A stretch of DNA of 64,000 nucleotides from Persicaria tinctoria (GCA_037127255.1 JBANSL010000004.1:2356001-2420000), one strand, 5' to 3'. Positions 1 to 10,436 are shown, counted from the first letter of the stretch. Translations and numbers: made by a program. Notes: generated by a model from the letters alone, not told the origin.

Positions 1-1635
1 AATATGAGAGAGCGAAGCTATGAAGGAGAGCTCACATAGGCTAATCTGAGATTTGTTGTAGCAGTTGACCCGTTTGAAGCTTTCATTATATGTTGATAGT
101 GTTGAGTGCCAAAGCTTAAGACCATCCTGAGCTTGAATCCAAAGGATCGAAATGAAGAGGTCATGAAGGCAGAGACGAGTCACAAGCTGCAAATGGTACA
201 GATAAGTGTGTTGCTCAAGGGAAGGACTTCCTCGAGCAAGATTAGTAGTGCATATCATGAAACATTTAGCTGTACAGTTGACAATGTATGTTTGTTTTAT
301 ACTAGCAGCAAAAGAGAATTCATTTTGGTGCCAATGTCGTGGTGGTGTGATAATGCAACTAACCAGCAGAAGATGAGTGTGTTTAAAGTTAGGTAGGGAA
401 TCTTGATGGCTTATGTATGATGCCAGAGTCCAAACCACTGAATAAATCAGTGAAGAAGACTCAATAGCATAATCTAGGTGTATGATCAAGTAATGTACAG
501 TGTAAAATCTGCCAAAAGTCATGCACTTTTGTTTCAGAGTAGCAGAGTAGTTAAGTTGTGGACTATTTGCAATCAACATGGTAGAGATCAGTTTAGAAAT
601 AAGCACCAAGACCCAGAACATAAAAAATCCAGAATCTTGACTAGTAGTTTGTTTATTGTTTTTAGAAAGGTTAGTGCCATTTGATGGATCAAGTTGAGTA
701 TAATTTGGGTAAGCATCATGAGACCAGATATCTTGGTAAGGACAGCACGAGAGGGTGATAAAGACCAAGATACCATCAATAAATGTAACTTGATGGTCCA
801 TGATATACCTTAGCCTGGCTGAAGGAGCAAGATCTTTCTCAGTGGTTGTAGTGTTGGTGTTGGGTTTAAGACTAGCTCTTTCAGAAGTGGTTTGATATTC
901 TCTCAAAAAAATATCATGGTAGGTTCTAATAGTAGTTAGACAATATTGACAAAGCACAGGTTTGTGTGGCCATACAATAGTCTTATTTTTTTCACCAGGT
1001 ATAGGACAGTAGAGCAGGTGATAATTATGGGGAGGTGTGTTGATAAAAAAACCCAGAAGCTGATGGTTATGAATGGGTAGAGGCTTAGATCTAAAACAAG
1101 ATAGACAAGAGTTAATAAAACAGTCCATTGAGTTAATCCAAATCCCCAGACAAATTATCAAGTAGTAGATAAGCTTGAGAATAGTTGCAGTGTTCTTGTT
1201 ATGATTATATCTAGCAGTATGATTGAAGATAGAAGTATAATAGACATTGTGTTTAGATATGTAAACTAAAAACCAATAGTAGTTCATAAAATTCCACAAC
1301 CAGATGTATAGACAGAAAAGGTGCTCTAATTTATAATAAGAATTTATATTTATAGTAATGGATAATGTGCAATCATTTGTGTAAGATAATTCAACAGTGT
1401 AGTGGCAGTTCCAAGGCTCCCAATTGCAATAGCAAGCATAGTAAATATAGATAAGAGTAGGCAGGTTGGGTCTAGAAGTATTTGTATATCTCATATTAGG
1501 GTTATCAACCCAAGAGCAACTAAAGAAGTATAAGATAAAGTAATGCCTGTAAGATTTGGAAGTGTTATGATATCTTAAAAGGAGATTCATGTAATTGTAC
1601 TTAAATTCAGATGTAGTTGTATTAGGTAGAGGGTT
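1..1635 (-). CDS. Uncharacterised long ORF, second frame of a two-frame locus (3' end outside window)
   Basis: Read on the minus strand, the frame whose plus-strand triplets begin at position 1 has no stop from the stop codon at 1638-1636 down to the window edge, about 545 codons. The other two minus-strand frames are stopped repeatedly. At this AT content such a run is not expected by chance, so the sequence is, or recently was, coding. The first ATG is at 1590. The product is rich in Tyr, Asn, Thr, Cys and aromatic residues, with a CxxC pair near plus position 940. I recognise no reverse transcriptase, RdRp, DDE, helicase or other named motif. The frame starts 14 nt before the ORF at 1622-2446 stops and lies +1 relative to it, so the two may form one protein through a frameshift, an unseen intron or a one-base indel. 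Function unknown. Confidence 0.6.
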
Positions 1636-2446
1636 TCATGTAGGGTTTCTGTTTTATATAGGATAGGTAATCTAGAATCTTATAGCTAATTTGAGCACAG
1701 GTTTCAGGACTGATGTTGTGTAGTTCCATATATTCAGTAATTGTATGATTTAAAAGAGGTTTTACATAGTAAAAACCATAGCATTCATACATAGATGTAG
1801 TGATGTTCGAAATATAGCCAGCAGCTAAATGGAGATGGGTTACAGAATCTGAGTTATGGTTTTTTTGTAAGTAATATTTTACAACCAAATTTGGGTTCTG
1901 GACTGTCATAATCTCTGCAAACAAGTGAAGACTAACATACGCTTCTTGGTAAATATTTTGATTCATATTCAAGGATAGGTTACAAGCATTAGGATAATAT
2001 GGAAAAAGATACAGTTTTAACCAAAAGTACCAGTAGCAGATATGGTTACTGCAGAAATAGCTAACCAACAGTGGTTCATGTAGAATGTTCAGACATAAAA
2101 CAGGTTTTTGCCAAAAAATGTAAGGACTGGGTTGTTTGAGCAAAGTCACAGTTAAGTTGCTGATGCATTGGGTGCAAAATACATGAGGATGATACAATAT
2201 GAGATTTATAGAGAAAATTAAACAGCAAGTACGAGGGACCAATGATATGTAGCCAGCTCGACTAATTTGGTTGAAGAAAGAACTGAGATCAGTTTTTGCT
2301 CTTCCTTTATCACTTTTATGTGATTTGGATGGTGTTCTAGGTTCAAGGGTGTCACCCGAAGGCTTCCCAGTAGATCGATTTTCAGTGGGTGTCGGTGGAG
2401 CCCCGGAGAGGCTCCCCTTCCCTTTAGGTGGTTTGTTGCTTGCCAT
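1622..2446 (-). CDS. Uncharacterised ORF, first frame of the two-frame locus
   Basis: ATG at 2446 opens a 274-codon frame ending with TAA at 1624-1622. The first ~60 residues are hydrophilic and rich in Pro, Gly, Ser and Lys (it starts MASNKPPKGKGS). The rest is aromatic-, Cys- and Leu/Ile-rich, like the following frame. The open frame continues upstream of this ATG to 3283, but that extension has the look of translated leader/promoter DNA, and a TATA-like stretch lies about 140 bp upstream of 2446, so I choose 2446 as start. The stop falls 14 nt inside the downstream ORF, in a CCC-T context that would permit a Pro-tRNA +1 slip. No family recognised. Confidence 0.5.
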   Translation of the reverse strand: MASNKPPKGKGSLSGAPPTPTENRSTGKPSGDTLEPRTPSKSHKSDKGRAKTDLSSFFNQISRAGYISLVPRTCCLIFSINLILYHPHVFCTQCISNLTVTLLKQPSPYIFWQKPVLCLNILHEPLLVSYFCSNHICYWYFWLKLYLFPYYPNACNLSLNMNQNIYQEAYVSLHLFAEIMTVQNPNLVVKYYLQKNHNSDSVTHLHLAAGYISNITTSMYECYGFYYVKPLLNHTITEYMELHNISPETCAQISYKILDYLSYIKQKPYMKPST

Positions 2447-2580
2447 TATAGCAAAGCAAAGGTGGAGTTTAGATAAGAAGATGTAGGATAGGATACCATA
2501 CCTGTAATGATTTGAAGCTTTACCCATTGGATCTATGTAAGTATGCAGTCCTCGTCGGAGAGGGTTAGATATGGGATCAA

Positions 2581-2600
2581 CCTCATATACATATATATAA
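2581..2600 (-). promoter_or_regulatory. Possible TATA box for the two-frame locus
   Basis: On the minus strand an alternating TATATATATG run lies about 140 bp upstream of the ATG at 2446. This is a plausible plant core promoter position with a ~110-nt leader. It is an inference from position and composition only. Confidence 0.3.
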
Positions 2601-4500
2601 TCACAGATTAGATGACTAAGATAGATAAGCCAATGATGAGAATAGAAGTAGTGAAAGGGAGCAAACCTGGCCGAGCGCTTCAAAGGCAAAGAAACCACGC
2701 TCCACCAGAAAACAAAACACCAGGAACGTAAGCACCAGCAGGCAGCGCTAGGGGAGAAGCCAACCACAGGTCTTGATTGATGAAGGTGGAGCAGTCGAAG
2801 AAAACGCAGGGGACGAAGACGACGAATCCCCAGCCCGCCGACGCGCCGACTCGAAAACCCGAGGGAAGAAGGAGGCCAACCATCAAGTATAAGCCAACAA
2901 AGAAGTAATAATTTCAAGGTATCGATCCGAAAGGAGGCACAGCGAGGGAAAAAGAGAATGAAGAACCCCCAAACCCAGGCTAAAGAAGTTAACACTTTGA
3001 GATGGGGAACGATTCGAAGGAGGATGAAAATCCATCTGAAGAAGAAGGGGGTACTGATTTTGTGAAGCAAATCCAAAATAGGGTGAGGGCTATTGCTATA
3101 GGGTTCAAAAAGAGAGGAAACCCAAATCCAGAAACGGAGGGCAAGTACAGAGATCGCCCAATTCGATCGATGGAGGTCAGTGGTGCGGGGAGAGAGACGG
3201 ATTTCTACTTTGCACTGAGAGAGACAGAGGTCAAGATTTTGAGTAGGACTTTTGCTATTTTTTTTGGATATAGAGTTGATCAATGATGAGGAAAATCAAT
3301 GGATTGAAGAATTTGGGCAGGTACCAACAATCAGATCTAGGTTTAGGGTGTTCTTCAGTTTTGGGTTGGGGATGAAGCGGCGCGTGGATGAGCGCGTTCA
3401 TTTGGGAGGATTTGGTTTTTTTTTTTTTTTTTCCATTGGCAGGAGTCAATTGATTTCTGGATTTCTGTGTGTCAACTATCAGCATTTCTACCAAAATCTT
3501 TAGAAGCACAACTCTATCGTTTCAGTGATTGAGATTATCATTCATTCATGTAGTTCAAAATGTTTATGAAGATGTGGTTTTTATGATATTAATGGATTCA
3601 ATGCACACGAGATAGATTAATGACACTTACAAAACGGTAAAGATCATTTACCTCTTCAGTTCCGCTGGTAAGTTCTTGCTTTTCCAACCATGTAATGGGA
3701 TTGCAGTCATTATTCATACTTCAAACTCTTAATGGTCCATAAAACCTAACACCTAACTCAGATCTAATTATATGATGTTTTTAATGAAACCAAATAGTTA
3801 GTTTAATTAAGAGGAAGATATTGTAAATTTATGAGAAGGAATTAAGAAATTTAGATTTAGATATTGTAAAGTCTCTTTAAATGAATAAATTACTTTGATC
3901 CTAAATATTGTAGTTGAAGTTTGAGTTGAAAGTTTGACTGAAAATACAAATCCTTGAAGACTCTACTTAATTCATAAAACTTCAAATCTAAATCATAATT
4001 TTAGACTAAAATTATGATTTAATGTTCCTCTATAGTTCTTAAAACTTTAAAAAAAAAAGGTACTATCATTTATAGTTTTACCAGCCACCTCCTCTGCAGT
4101 TGCCCAATAATGATTCGACAACTCCACATTTATCAGTGGCTAATCCATCTCATAAGCCCTAATGAATCAACCCTCAAGGAAAAGATTAGGTCACTGCGAT
4201 CCACGGGCACCCATCTCTCAATTAGTTTATAGTGGTGACTGGGTTTCAATTATGATCAGTAGCATTGGTTAAAAAATGATACATTGCGCAAAAAAGTGTG
4301 TAATGGATTATATGTTAATGGGAGAAGATATAAATTAATATTGACTAAAGAGAATATCTTAAAGGCTACTGATAATATCCGGATACTGAAATTGAAAACA
4401 AAGATCCAATTAAAAATCTTCACCAATCAATAAAAACAAAGTCTATTTAATTTGGCAATTCATCAAACACCTTGAACGCATCCTTACCTCTCCCAATTCA
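2601..4500. other. Intergenic region without a recognisable gene
   Basis: GC-mixed sequence to about 3.4 kb, with a poly-T run near 3417-3432, then AT-rich DNA. Short open frames on both strands around 3002-3509 overlap each other and show no family resemblance. They may be leader or promoter of the minus-strand locus. Confidence 0.5.
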
Positions 4501-4502
4501 AA

Positions 4503-4625
4503 GCATGGCGGGATTTGCGGGATACGAAATCCTCGTCCCGCGTCCCGTCCCGCATAATTTTTGCGGGACGGAATTCACTAAATTTTTTTCAAATCCCACC
4601 GGAATCGGGACGGGCCTATTTCACA
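4503..4625. repeat. Fragment related to the 3' end of the hAT element at 9740-10436
   Basis: Contains the same GCGGGATACGAAATCCTCG and GCGGGACG...TTCACTAA blocks, followed by CGGGACGGGC, in the same order as 10303-10415. It lacks the terminal repeat, so it is a truncated copy. Confidence 0.6.
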
Positions 4626-4643
4626 CCGTCTAAGGATTGTTGG

Positions 4644-4860
4644 GTGTTGAGGATGTGAAGAGACAAAAGAGTCCCACATTGATTATACAAACAAAGAAGT
4701 CATAGTATATAAGCTAGTGGGTTACTCCTCCTATTGCCAATTGGTTTTAGGATGGAACCCCGCTCGGCTTATGTGCTAGGCTATTAGCGCAAGGGCGCAC
4801 GTGTGCACACGATCCCCGATTCCGAGTCCCAACGGACTTCAGTATTAGGGCAGAATTGTT
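4644..4860. mobile_element. LTR/TRIM-like remnant
   Basis: Starts TGTTGGGTGTTGAGG, contains a TCCCACATTG block and GGGTTACTCCTCCTATTGCC, then GATGGAACCCCG. The order matches the TRIM LTR at 25914-26139 (TGTTGGAATATGG, TCCCACATCGG, GGGCTACTCCTC, GATGGAATCCCG). It is divergent and no TSD was found. It sits just upstream of the F-box remnant. Confidence 0.4.
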
Positions 4861-5045
4861 GAAAATGAAAAAGGTGCATCCAAATACTGAAAATCCAACT
4901 ACCTTCCCTTGTATGAGCTCCTTGTAGCGAGCCAAGTGTGTCGATCCCTGAGAGATGTGGTGAACCACGACACGTTGCTATGGCTAGACATGATCGTTGA
5001 TAAGCCACTAGACCGGCGTCTTACAGACAACACCCTTGTGCATAT

Positions 5046-5167
5046 TGTAGAATAGCGGAATTGATGTAAAGTCCTCCTTGAGGGTTTCCATTCATTGATA
5101 TAACATATATATAGGTTACACGGGTATTGGGCCTTAACGGGCTTTTAGCCCACTATACAATATGAAA
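5046..5167 (-). repeat. 3' LTR of Copia element 1
   Basis: 122 bp, starts TGTAGAATAGC on the plus strand and ends ...ACAATATGAAA. The element's GCGGGGG polypurine stretch lies just beyond it and overlaps the pol stop codon. Differs from the other LTR at about three positions. Confidence 0.85.
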
Positions 5168-5180
5168 CCTATGTAATCTA

Positions 5181-8100
5181 TCAAACCCCCGCAGTCGAAA
5201 CGGGAGGTGTCCGTACAGTGAGACTGGAACGAAAATCAATGAACAACTGTCTAGGTAAACCCTTGGTGAATATATTAGCGTACTGATAAGAGGACGGGAC
5301 ATGTAGAACGCGGACATGTCCAATGGCAACCTTGTCCCTGACGAAGTGTAGATCAAGCTCAATGTGCTTCGTGCGTTGATGCTGGACTGGGTTGCTAGCC
5401 AGGTAGACGGCGGAGACGTTATCAGTGTAGACCAGAGTGGCCTTCTGCAAGGGGCATCGTAGCTCAAGCAGGAGATTGCGGAGCCAAGAGCACTCGGAGA
5501 CAACGTTGGCAATGCCCCTGTACTCGGCTTCAGCGCTGGAGCGAGACACGACGGACTGACGCTTAGCTGACCAGGACACAAGAGTGTCATTGAGGAAGAC
5601 ACAGTAACCAGACGTGGAGCGACGTGTGTCTGGACAACCACCCCAATCCGCATCAGTGTAAGCCACAAGGTCAAGCTTAGAGGAAGGAGTGATGGCGGTG
5701 CCGAGCTCAAGGGTGCCGCTGATGTACCGAATGATCCGCTTCAAAGCCTGAAAGTGAGGTTCCCTAGGGGCATGCATGAACAAGCAGATCTGCTGAACGG
5801 CATAACTGATATCAGGCCTGGTGAAAGTGAGATACTGAAGAGCACCAGCGAGACTCCTATACAATGTCGGATCGTCAACCAAAGGACCAGAATGAGCACT
5901 GAGCTTGTTGGATGTATCGACTGGGGTGGCGACGGGATTACAGTTGACCATCTTAGCCCGAGCAACAATCTCAGCAGCATACTTACTCTGTGAGAGAAAG
6001 AGACCAGACGCATGCCGCTGAACAGCAACTCCCAAGAAGTAAGACAGCGGACCCAGATCAGACATGGCGAATTCCGCACTCAACCTCGAGATGATGGACG
6101 TTCGAAGAGCATCAGAAGAGGCGGTGAGAATGATGTCGTCGACATAGAGCAGCAGGAAAGCCAAGTCCGAGCCTCTGCGATAGATAAACAGAGACGTATC
6201 CGATCGGCTGCCAGTGAAACCCAAGCGGAGCAGATGAGAGGCAAACCGCTGGAACCATGCCCGTGGAGCCTGTTTCAGACCATACAGAGAGCGCTTGAGG
6301 AGACAGACATGCTTTGGACGCTCAGCATCAGCAAACCCCGGAGGCTGAAACATGTAAACCGTCTCATTCAGATGACCATGCAGAAAGGCGTTCTTAACAT
6401 CCAGCTGATGGATGCCCCAGTTGCGCGACAGAGCCAGACTCAGGACCACTCGAATAGTGGCAGGCTTGACCACAGGGTTGAAGGTCTCATCACAATCAAT
6501 ACATGCCTGCTGAAATCTACCGTTCACCACCAGACGGGCCTTGTAGCGCTCCAATGTCCCATCAGAGCAGAACTTGTGACGGAAGAGCCACATACATCGA
6601 ATGACATTCGCCTCAGGAGGGCGAGGAACAAGAACCCAAGTACCATTCTTCGTAAGGGCCCTGTATTCGTCGAGCATAGCCGCCTGCCAATTCGGGTCGA
6701 GGAGGGTTGTTTTGTGGGAGGTGGGAACGGGGGAGAGGGAGGTCTGGGTGGAGGCAGAGGGTGAATGAGAGTCGGGAAGGATGGGGGCAGAAGAGGGTAA
6801 GCAAGGGGAGGGGGGGGGGGGGGGGGCTGCGGGGGCAGATGCGGCGGGCGCCGCCAGGGGCGGGTTTCTTGCGGCGGGCGCTGCAAAGTGGGTTGCGGCG
6901 GGCGTAGCATGCCATGCTGCGGCCGCCGCGCGTAGGGGAGGCGTTGATGCGGTGGCCGTCGCACGTAGGTGAGGCGAGGTTGTTTGGCGGAGTGATGGGA
7001 GGTGGATAGCGGGGTGATGGGTGGTGGTCATGGATACGATCCGACGGGGTCGGAAGACACCGGAGACGCTGCGGGTGTGTGGTCTGGTGGTAGATGGTGG
7101 CGGGGGAGGTGGGGGAGGGGGAGACGCAGGAGCACCGGGAGAGCTCTGGGGAAGAATGAAGTGAGGGAATGGTGACTCAGACTCTGTCGACGACACAGGA
7201 GGTGTGGGAGATGCGAAGGGAAATCGCGACTCATCAAAGGTGACATGACGTGAGAGAATGATCCTGTGAGTCTTGATATCGAGGCAAATGTAACCGCGAT
7301 GATCAGACGGGTAGCCAAGAAAGACAAAAGGGGTAGAGCGAGGGTGAAGCTTGTGTGGGGCGGTGGATGCCTGATTAGGGAAGCACATGCAACCAAAGGT
7401 ACGAAGGTGATCATACCTAGGCTCGGCGTAATAAAGTGTCTGAGCTGGCGAGCGATTGTGTAGGGTAGTGGAAGGGAGAATGTTTAGGAGATAGCATGTG
7501 GTGGATAAGGCGTGAGGCCAATAGGGAAGGGGAATAGATGCGTGGAAGAGGAGAGAGCGCATCATGTTGGTAATGGTTCTGATGATTCGTTCTGCCTTAC
7601 CATTCTGCTGAGAAGTATAGGGGTAAGACAAGCGATATGAGATCCCATTTGCGGCAAAGAAGGAGTGAAAGTCTTTGTTGTCAAATTCACAACCATTGTC
7701 ACATTGGAAACATTTGATGGACATGTGGAATTGTGTTTTGATGTAGGTATGGAATCTGGCAAAAATAGGAAACACTTGGGACTTGAAATGCAACGGGAAG
7801 ACCCATAAGTAATGAGTGTAATCATCCAGAAACAAGAGGTAGTACTTGTGACCCTCCTTGCTAGGCACGGGAGAGGTCCAAATGTCGCTGTGAATGATAT
7901 CAAAGGGAGCAAGGGTAGAGGTCAAAGACCGTTGGAACGGCAGTCTGGCATGTTTGCCTAGTTGGCAGGAAGAGCATAAACCAGAGCGTGGGTCTTTAGT
8001 ACAGGCGACAAGGTTCTGGGAATGGAGGACATCTAGAACGGCAGCGCTGGGATGGCCCAGGCGTGCATGCCACAGGCTGGACGATGATGCCGAGAGGGCG

Positions 8101-8645
8101 ACCGGATACGACTGACTGGACGCAGGAGGTGGTGTGACAGGGTAGAGCTCCCCGGTGCTGTTACATCTCATGCGAGTAACCCCCGTAGTAAGATCGTTCA
8201 CAGAGAAACCATAGGGATCAAACGTAAGGGAAACATTGTTGTCAGTAGTGAACCGACGGACAGAGATAAGGTTTTTGACAATCTTTGGGGCAATAAGGAC
8301 ATTGTTGAGGTGTAGTGGGTGGGTTGGGGTCTGTAATTTGGCGTGGCCAATTCCCGAAGTGGCAAGACGACCACCATTTCCGACGATAATAGAGTGGGCA
8401 GGGCCCTTAAAAGAAATAGAGGAGAGGTTACCTGAGGAGTTCGTCATGTGGGAGGTGGCACCAGTGTCCATGTACCAAGAAGAGTCTGAAGATGTCGGTT
8501 GCGTAGAGGAGAATGCGTGATGCAGAGCTGGCGGAACATAGCCTGGGTCAGGCGATGTCAGAGAGGCCTGAGGACCGGCATGTCGAGGGATAGGATATCT
8601 AGAGTATCCAGAGAAGGCGTGATGTTGGTGATCGTAGAGAGCCAT
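5181..8645 (-). CDS. Copia Pol polyprotein (protease-integrase-RT-RNase H), gag missing
   Basis: 1,154 codons without interruption. Order by residue: aspartic protease WYMDTGATSHM near 58; GAG-pre-integrase LWHARLGHPS near 195 with CSSCQLGKH; integrase core from about 250 (HSDIW ... QCDNGCEF near 318); a long Pro/Ala/Ser-rich linker at about 510-620, matching the G-rich and GCC-rich plus-strand stretch 6740-6960; reverse transcriptase from about 660 with YVDD near 836; RNase H from about 990 (TDADWGG, SSAEAEYRG, TKHIELDLHFVRD). Full Copia polyproteins usually add ~300-400 residues of Gag with a CCHC knuckle, absent here. The ATG at 8645 is simply the first available after a T-run. The enzyme domains look intact, but the element would need Gag in trans. 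Confidence 0.9.
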   Translation of the reverse strand: MALYDHQHHAFSGYSRYPIPRHAGPQASLTSPDPGYVPPALHHAFSSTQPTSSDSSWYMDTGATSHMTNSSGNLSSISFKGPAHSIIVGNGGRLATSGIGHAKLQTPTHPLHLNNVLIAPKIVKNLISVRRFTTDNNVSLTFDPYGFSVNDLTTGVTRMRCNSTGELYPVTPPPASSQSYPVALSASSSSLWHARLGHPSAAVLDVLHSQNLVACTKDPRSGLCSSCQLGKHARLPFQRSLTSTLAPFDIIHSDIWTSPVPSKEGHKYYLLFLDDYTHYLWVFPLHFKSQVFPIFARFHTYIKTQFHMSIKCFQCDNGCEFDNKDFHSFFAANGISYRLSYPYTSQQNGKAERIIRTITNMMRSLLFHASIPLPYWPHALSTTCYLLNILPSTTLHNRSPAQTLYYAEPRYDHLRTFGCMCFPNQASTAPHKLHPRSTPFVFLGYPSDHRGYICLDIKTHRIILSRHVTFDESRFPFASPTPPVSSTESESPFPHFILPQSSPGAPASPPPPPPPPPSTTRPHTRSVSGVFRPRRIVSMTTTHHPAIHLPSLRQTTSPHLRATATASTPPLRAAAAAWHATPAATHFAAPAARNPPLAAPAASAPAAPPPPPSPCLPSSAPILPDSHSPSASTQTSLSPVPTSHKTTLLDPNWQAAMLDEYRALTKNGTWVLVPRPPEANVIRCMWLFRHKFCSDGTLERYKARLVVNGRFQQACIDCDETFNPVVKPATIRVVLSLALSRNWGIHQLDVKNAFLHGHLNETVYMFQPPGFADAERPKHVCLLKRSLYGLKQAPRAWFQRFASHLLRLGFTGSRSDTSLFIYRRGSDLAFLLLYVDDIILTASSDALRTSIISRLSAEFAMSDLGPLSYFLGVAVQRHASGLFLSQSKYAAEIVARAKMVNCNPVATPVDTSNKLSAHSGPLVDDPTLYRSLAGALQYLTFTRPDISYAVQQICLFMHAPREPHFQALKRIIRYISGTLELGTAITPSSKLDLVAYTDADWGGCPDTRRSTSGYCVFLNDTLVSWSAKRQSVVSRSSAEAEYRGIANVVSECSWLRNLLLELRCPLQKATLVYTDNVSAVYLASNPVQHQRTKHIELDLHFVRDKVAIGHVRVLHVPSSYQYANIFTKGLPRQLFIDFRSSLTVRTPPVSTAGV

Positions 8646-9225
8646 GGTAAGAGGGTTTTTTTTTTTTTTTTTTTATGCCACCTAACTTAATAAATAATTA
8701 AGTTAGGGTCAGAAACGAAAATAGGAGAACACAAGGGCTGTTTTTGGAATTTCTTCAAAAGTGATTCTTTCTTCTCCATTGAAACATGTACAGAGACGGG
8801 GAGGAGGGCTGCGGTTGAGGTCGGGCACGGGGTCACCGAATCGGGGCTCGGTGAAGTTCGGCGGCTGTAGGGAGTGTCGGCGGGGGAGGTATCGAAGAGA
8901 AAGGGCCGGATTTGGGATTGGCGGCGGTCGAGAGAGAGGGTGTGGGGGGGTGGCGAAGGTGGCCGGATCTGGGGCTCGAGGGTGGATTGGGGGTTCAGCA
9001 GGCCGGATCTGGGCTCGAGGGTGGCCGGAAACAATGGCGGGGTGCCGGATCTGATGTGGGAGGTGGTCGGCGGTGGATGCTGCTGAAGGAGGGAGCTCGG
9101 ATAGGCGGTGCAGGGGATCCGAGGAGGGCGGATCCGGCGACGGTGGCCTTGGAGAGGGAGAAGGCGGTGAGGAGGAAGGTCGGAGGAAGAGGGAGGATCA
9201 ATTTAGGGTTCCGTTAGGAAGAAAA

Positions 9226-9238
9226 GGCTGTGATACCA
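9226..9238 (-). promoter_or_regulatory. Primer-binding site (tRNA-iMet) of Copia element 1
   Basis: Minus strand TGGTATCACAGCC directly follows the LTR end ...CTATTCTACA. It matches the common plant TGGTATCAGAGC site with one difference. Confidence 0.85.
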
Positions 9239-9360
9239 TGTAGAATAGCTGAATTGATGTAAAGTCCTCCTTGAGGGTTTCCATTCATTGATATAACATA
9301 TATATAGGTTACACAGGTATTGGGCCTTAACGGGCTTTTAGCCCACTGTACAATATGAAA
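9239..9360 (-). repeat. 5' LTR of Copia element 1
   Basis: 122-bp partner of 5046-5167, adjoining the primer-binding site. Contains a TATATATA stretch near 9297 that could serve as the TATA box. Confidence 0.85.
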
Positions 9361-9739
9361 TGGCTTCCAGGGCCCGTGGCAGGCTCAGGAGATTGGCCTT
9401 GATCAACTGCCACAGCCTTGTGGAGACTAATCCTCTCCTCCAAAAGGTTTGCCAAATTCATCCATCAAACTTATTTGGTTTTAGACTTTTAGTGGATAGG
9501 ATATATATGGTTGGTTCTTTCTTCTTTGTACGTACGTGTTGCACTTGTTCTTTTCCTTAGGCCTTGTTTGGTTCTACTGTTTAATGTTTAATGGAGTATC
9601 TATAATCTAAATAGCAACTTACATATAATTTACATGTTTCGATCTCCGAGAGTTTGAAAATAGGACTGCTATACAACTTCCATAGTTCCATATTGCATTC
9701 TTAATTCACAACACATGAGAAGCGGCTGACGCTTTATTC

Positions 9740-10215
9740 TAGGGGTGGGCGCGGGACTGGATGGGACGGAATGGGGGTTGTCCCGCGTCCCGTCCCGCGT
9801 AATTTTTGCGGGATGAGATCGGGACGAGATTCACTACTTTTTTTTCAATCCCGCAAGGGCCTTGTCCCTCACGGGACGGGACGGACCTTGTCCCTCCAAT
9901 AAAAAACATTATAAAAAAATCTTATTTTTTGCGGTTTTCAAAGGCATAACATATATAGATTTATAATATTTTTATATTTTACAATTTTTATTATATATAT
10001 ACACACTAGACATATTATATATAATTACACACAATATAAAAATATATATGCAAAATATACCTAAACGTACATAGTGTAAACACAGTGTGCATGTATATAA
10101 ACTGTATGTAATTGTGTATCTAAGTGTATACTGTGTATATATCAAATATTTAAGTATATATACAGTATGTACAAAGAGTATATATACATTGTATGTATAT
10201 ATATAAACTGCAGTA

Positions 10216-10300
<85 letters not shown>

Positions 10301-10436
10301 TGCGGGATGGGACGGGATTTGCGGGATACGAAATCCTCGTCCCGTCCCGCATAATTTTTTGCGGGACGGGATTCACTAATTTTTTTTTCAAATCCCACCG
10401 GGATCGGGACGGGCCCGGAATTTGTGCCCATCCCTA
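9740..10436. mobile_element. Non-autonomous hAT element (697 bp)
   Basis: Imperfect terminal inverted repeats TAGGGGTGGGCGC / TAGGGATGGGCAC, flanked by an exact 8-bp target-site duplication CTTTATTC (9732-9739 and 10437-10444). The sub-termini are dense in GCGGGACGGG-type repeats and the interior holds a long (AAT)n tract. No transposase. It sits in an intron of the F-box gene. The 8-bp TSD and the TAGGG-type TIR are hAT hallmarks. Confidence 0.9.
10216..10300. repeat. (AAT)n microsatellite
   Basis: About 28 uninterrupted AAT/TAA units inside the hAT element. Poly-Leu or poly-Ile open frames here are artefacts of the repeat. Confidence 0.95.

Larger units (their letters stand above)
5046..9360 (-). 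mobile_element. Ty1/Copia LTR retrotransposon with 122-bp LTRs, gag-deleted
   Basis: Two direct repeats of 122 bp (5046-5167 and 9239-9360) bracket a minus-strand pol ORF. A tRNA-iMet-type primer site abuts the right LTR. I count three mismatches between the LTRs (~2.5%), so the insertion is not brand new. It sits in an F-box exon: the left flank reads into LTDNTLVH and the right flank resumes at SRARGRLRR. A clean 5-bp TSD is not visible. The 594 bp between the right LTR and the pol ATG hold no gag or zinc knuckle but include a T/A homopolymer near 8657-8674. LTRs this short are typical of TRIMs, not of pol-bearing Copia. Confidence 0.9.

Noticed and set aside
2447..3283. N-terminal extension of the 553-codon minus-strand frame
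   Set aside because: Composition changes at the ATG at 2446 and a TATA-like run lies inside the extension; it reads like translated leader and promoter DNA.
6012..6964. Long plus- and minus-strand frames inside Copia element 1
   Set aside because: They are shadows of the pol ORF, kept open by its GC-rich linker.
9972..10431. Frames with poly-Leu or poly-Ile runs
   Set aside because: Produced by the (AAT)n microsatellite inside a hAT element.
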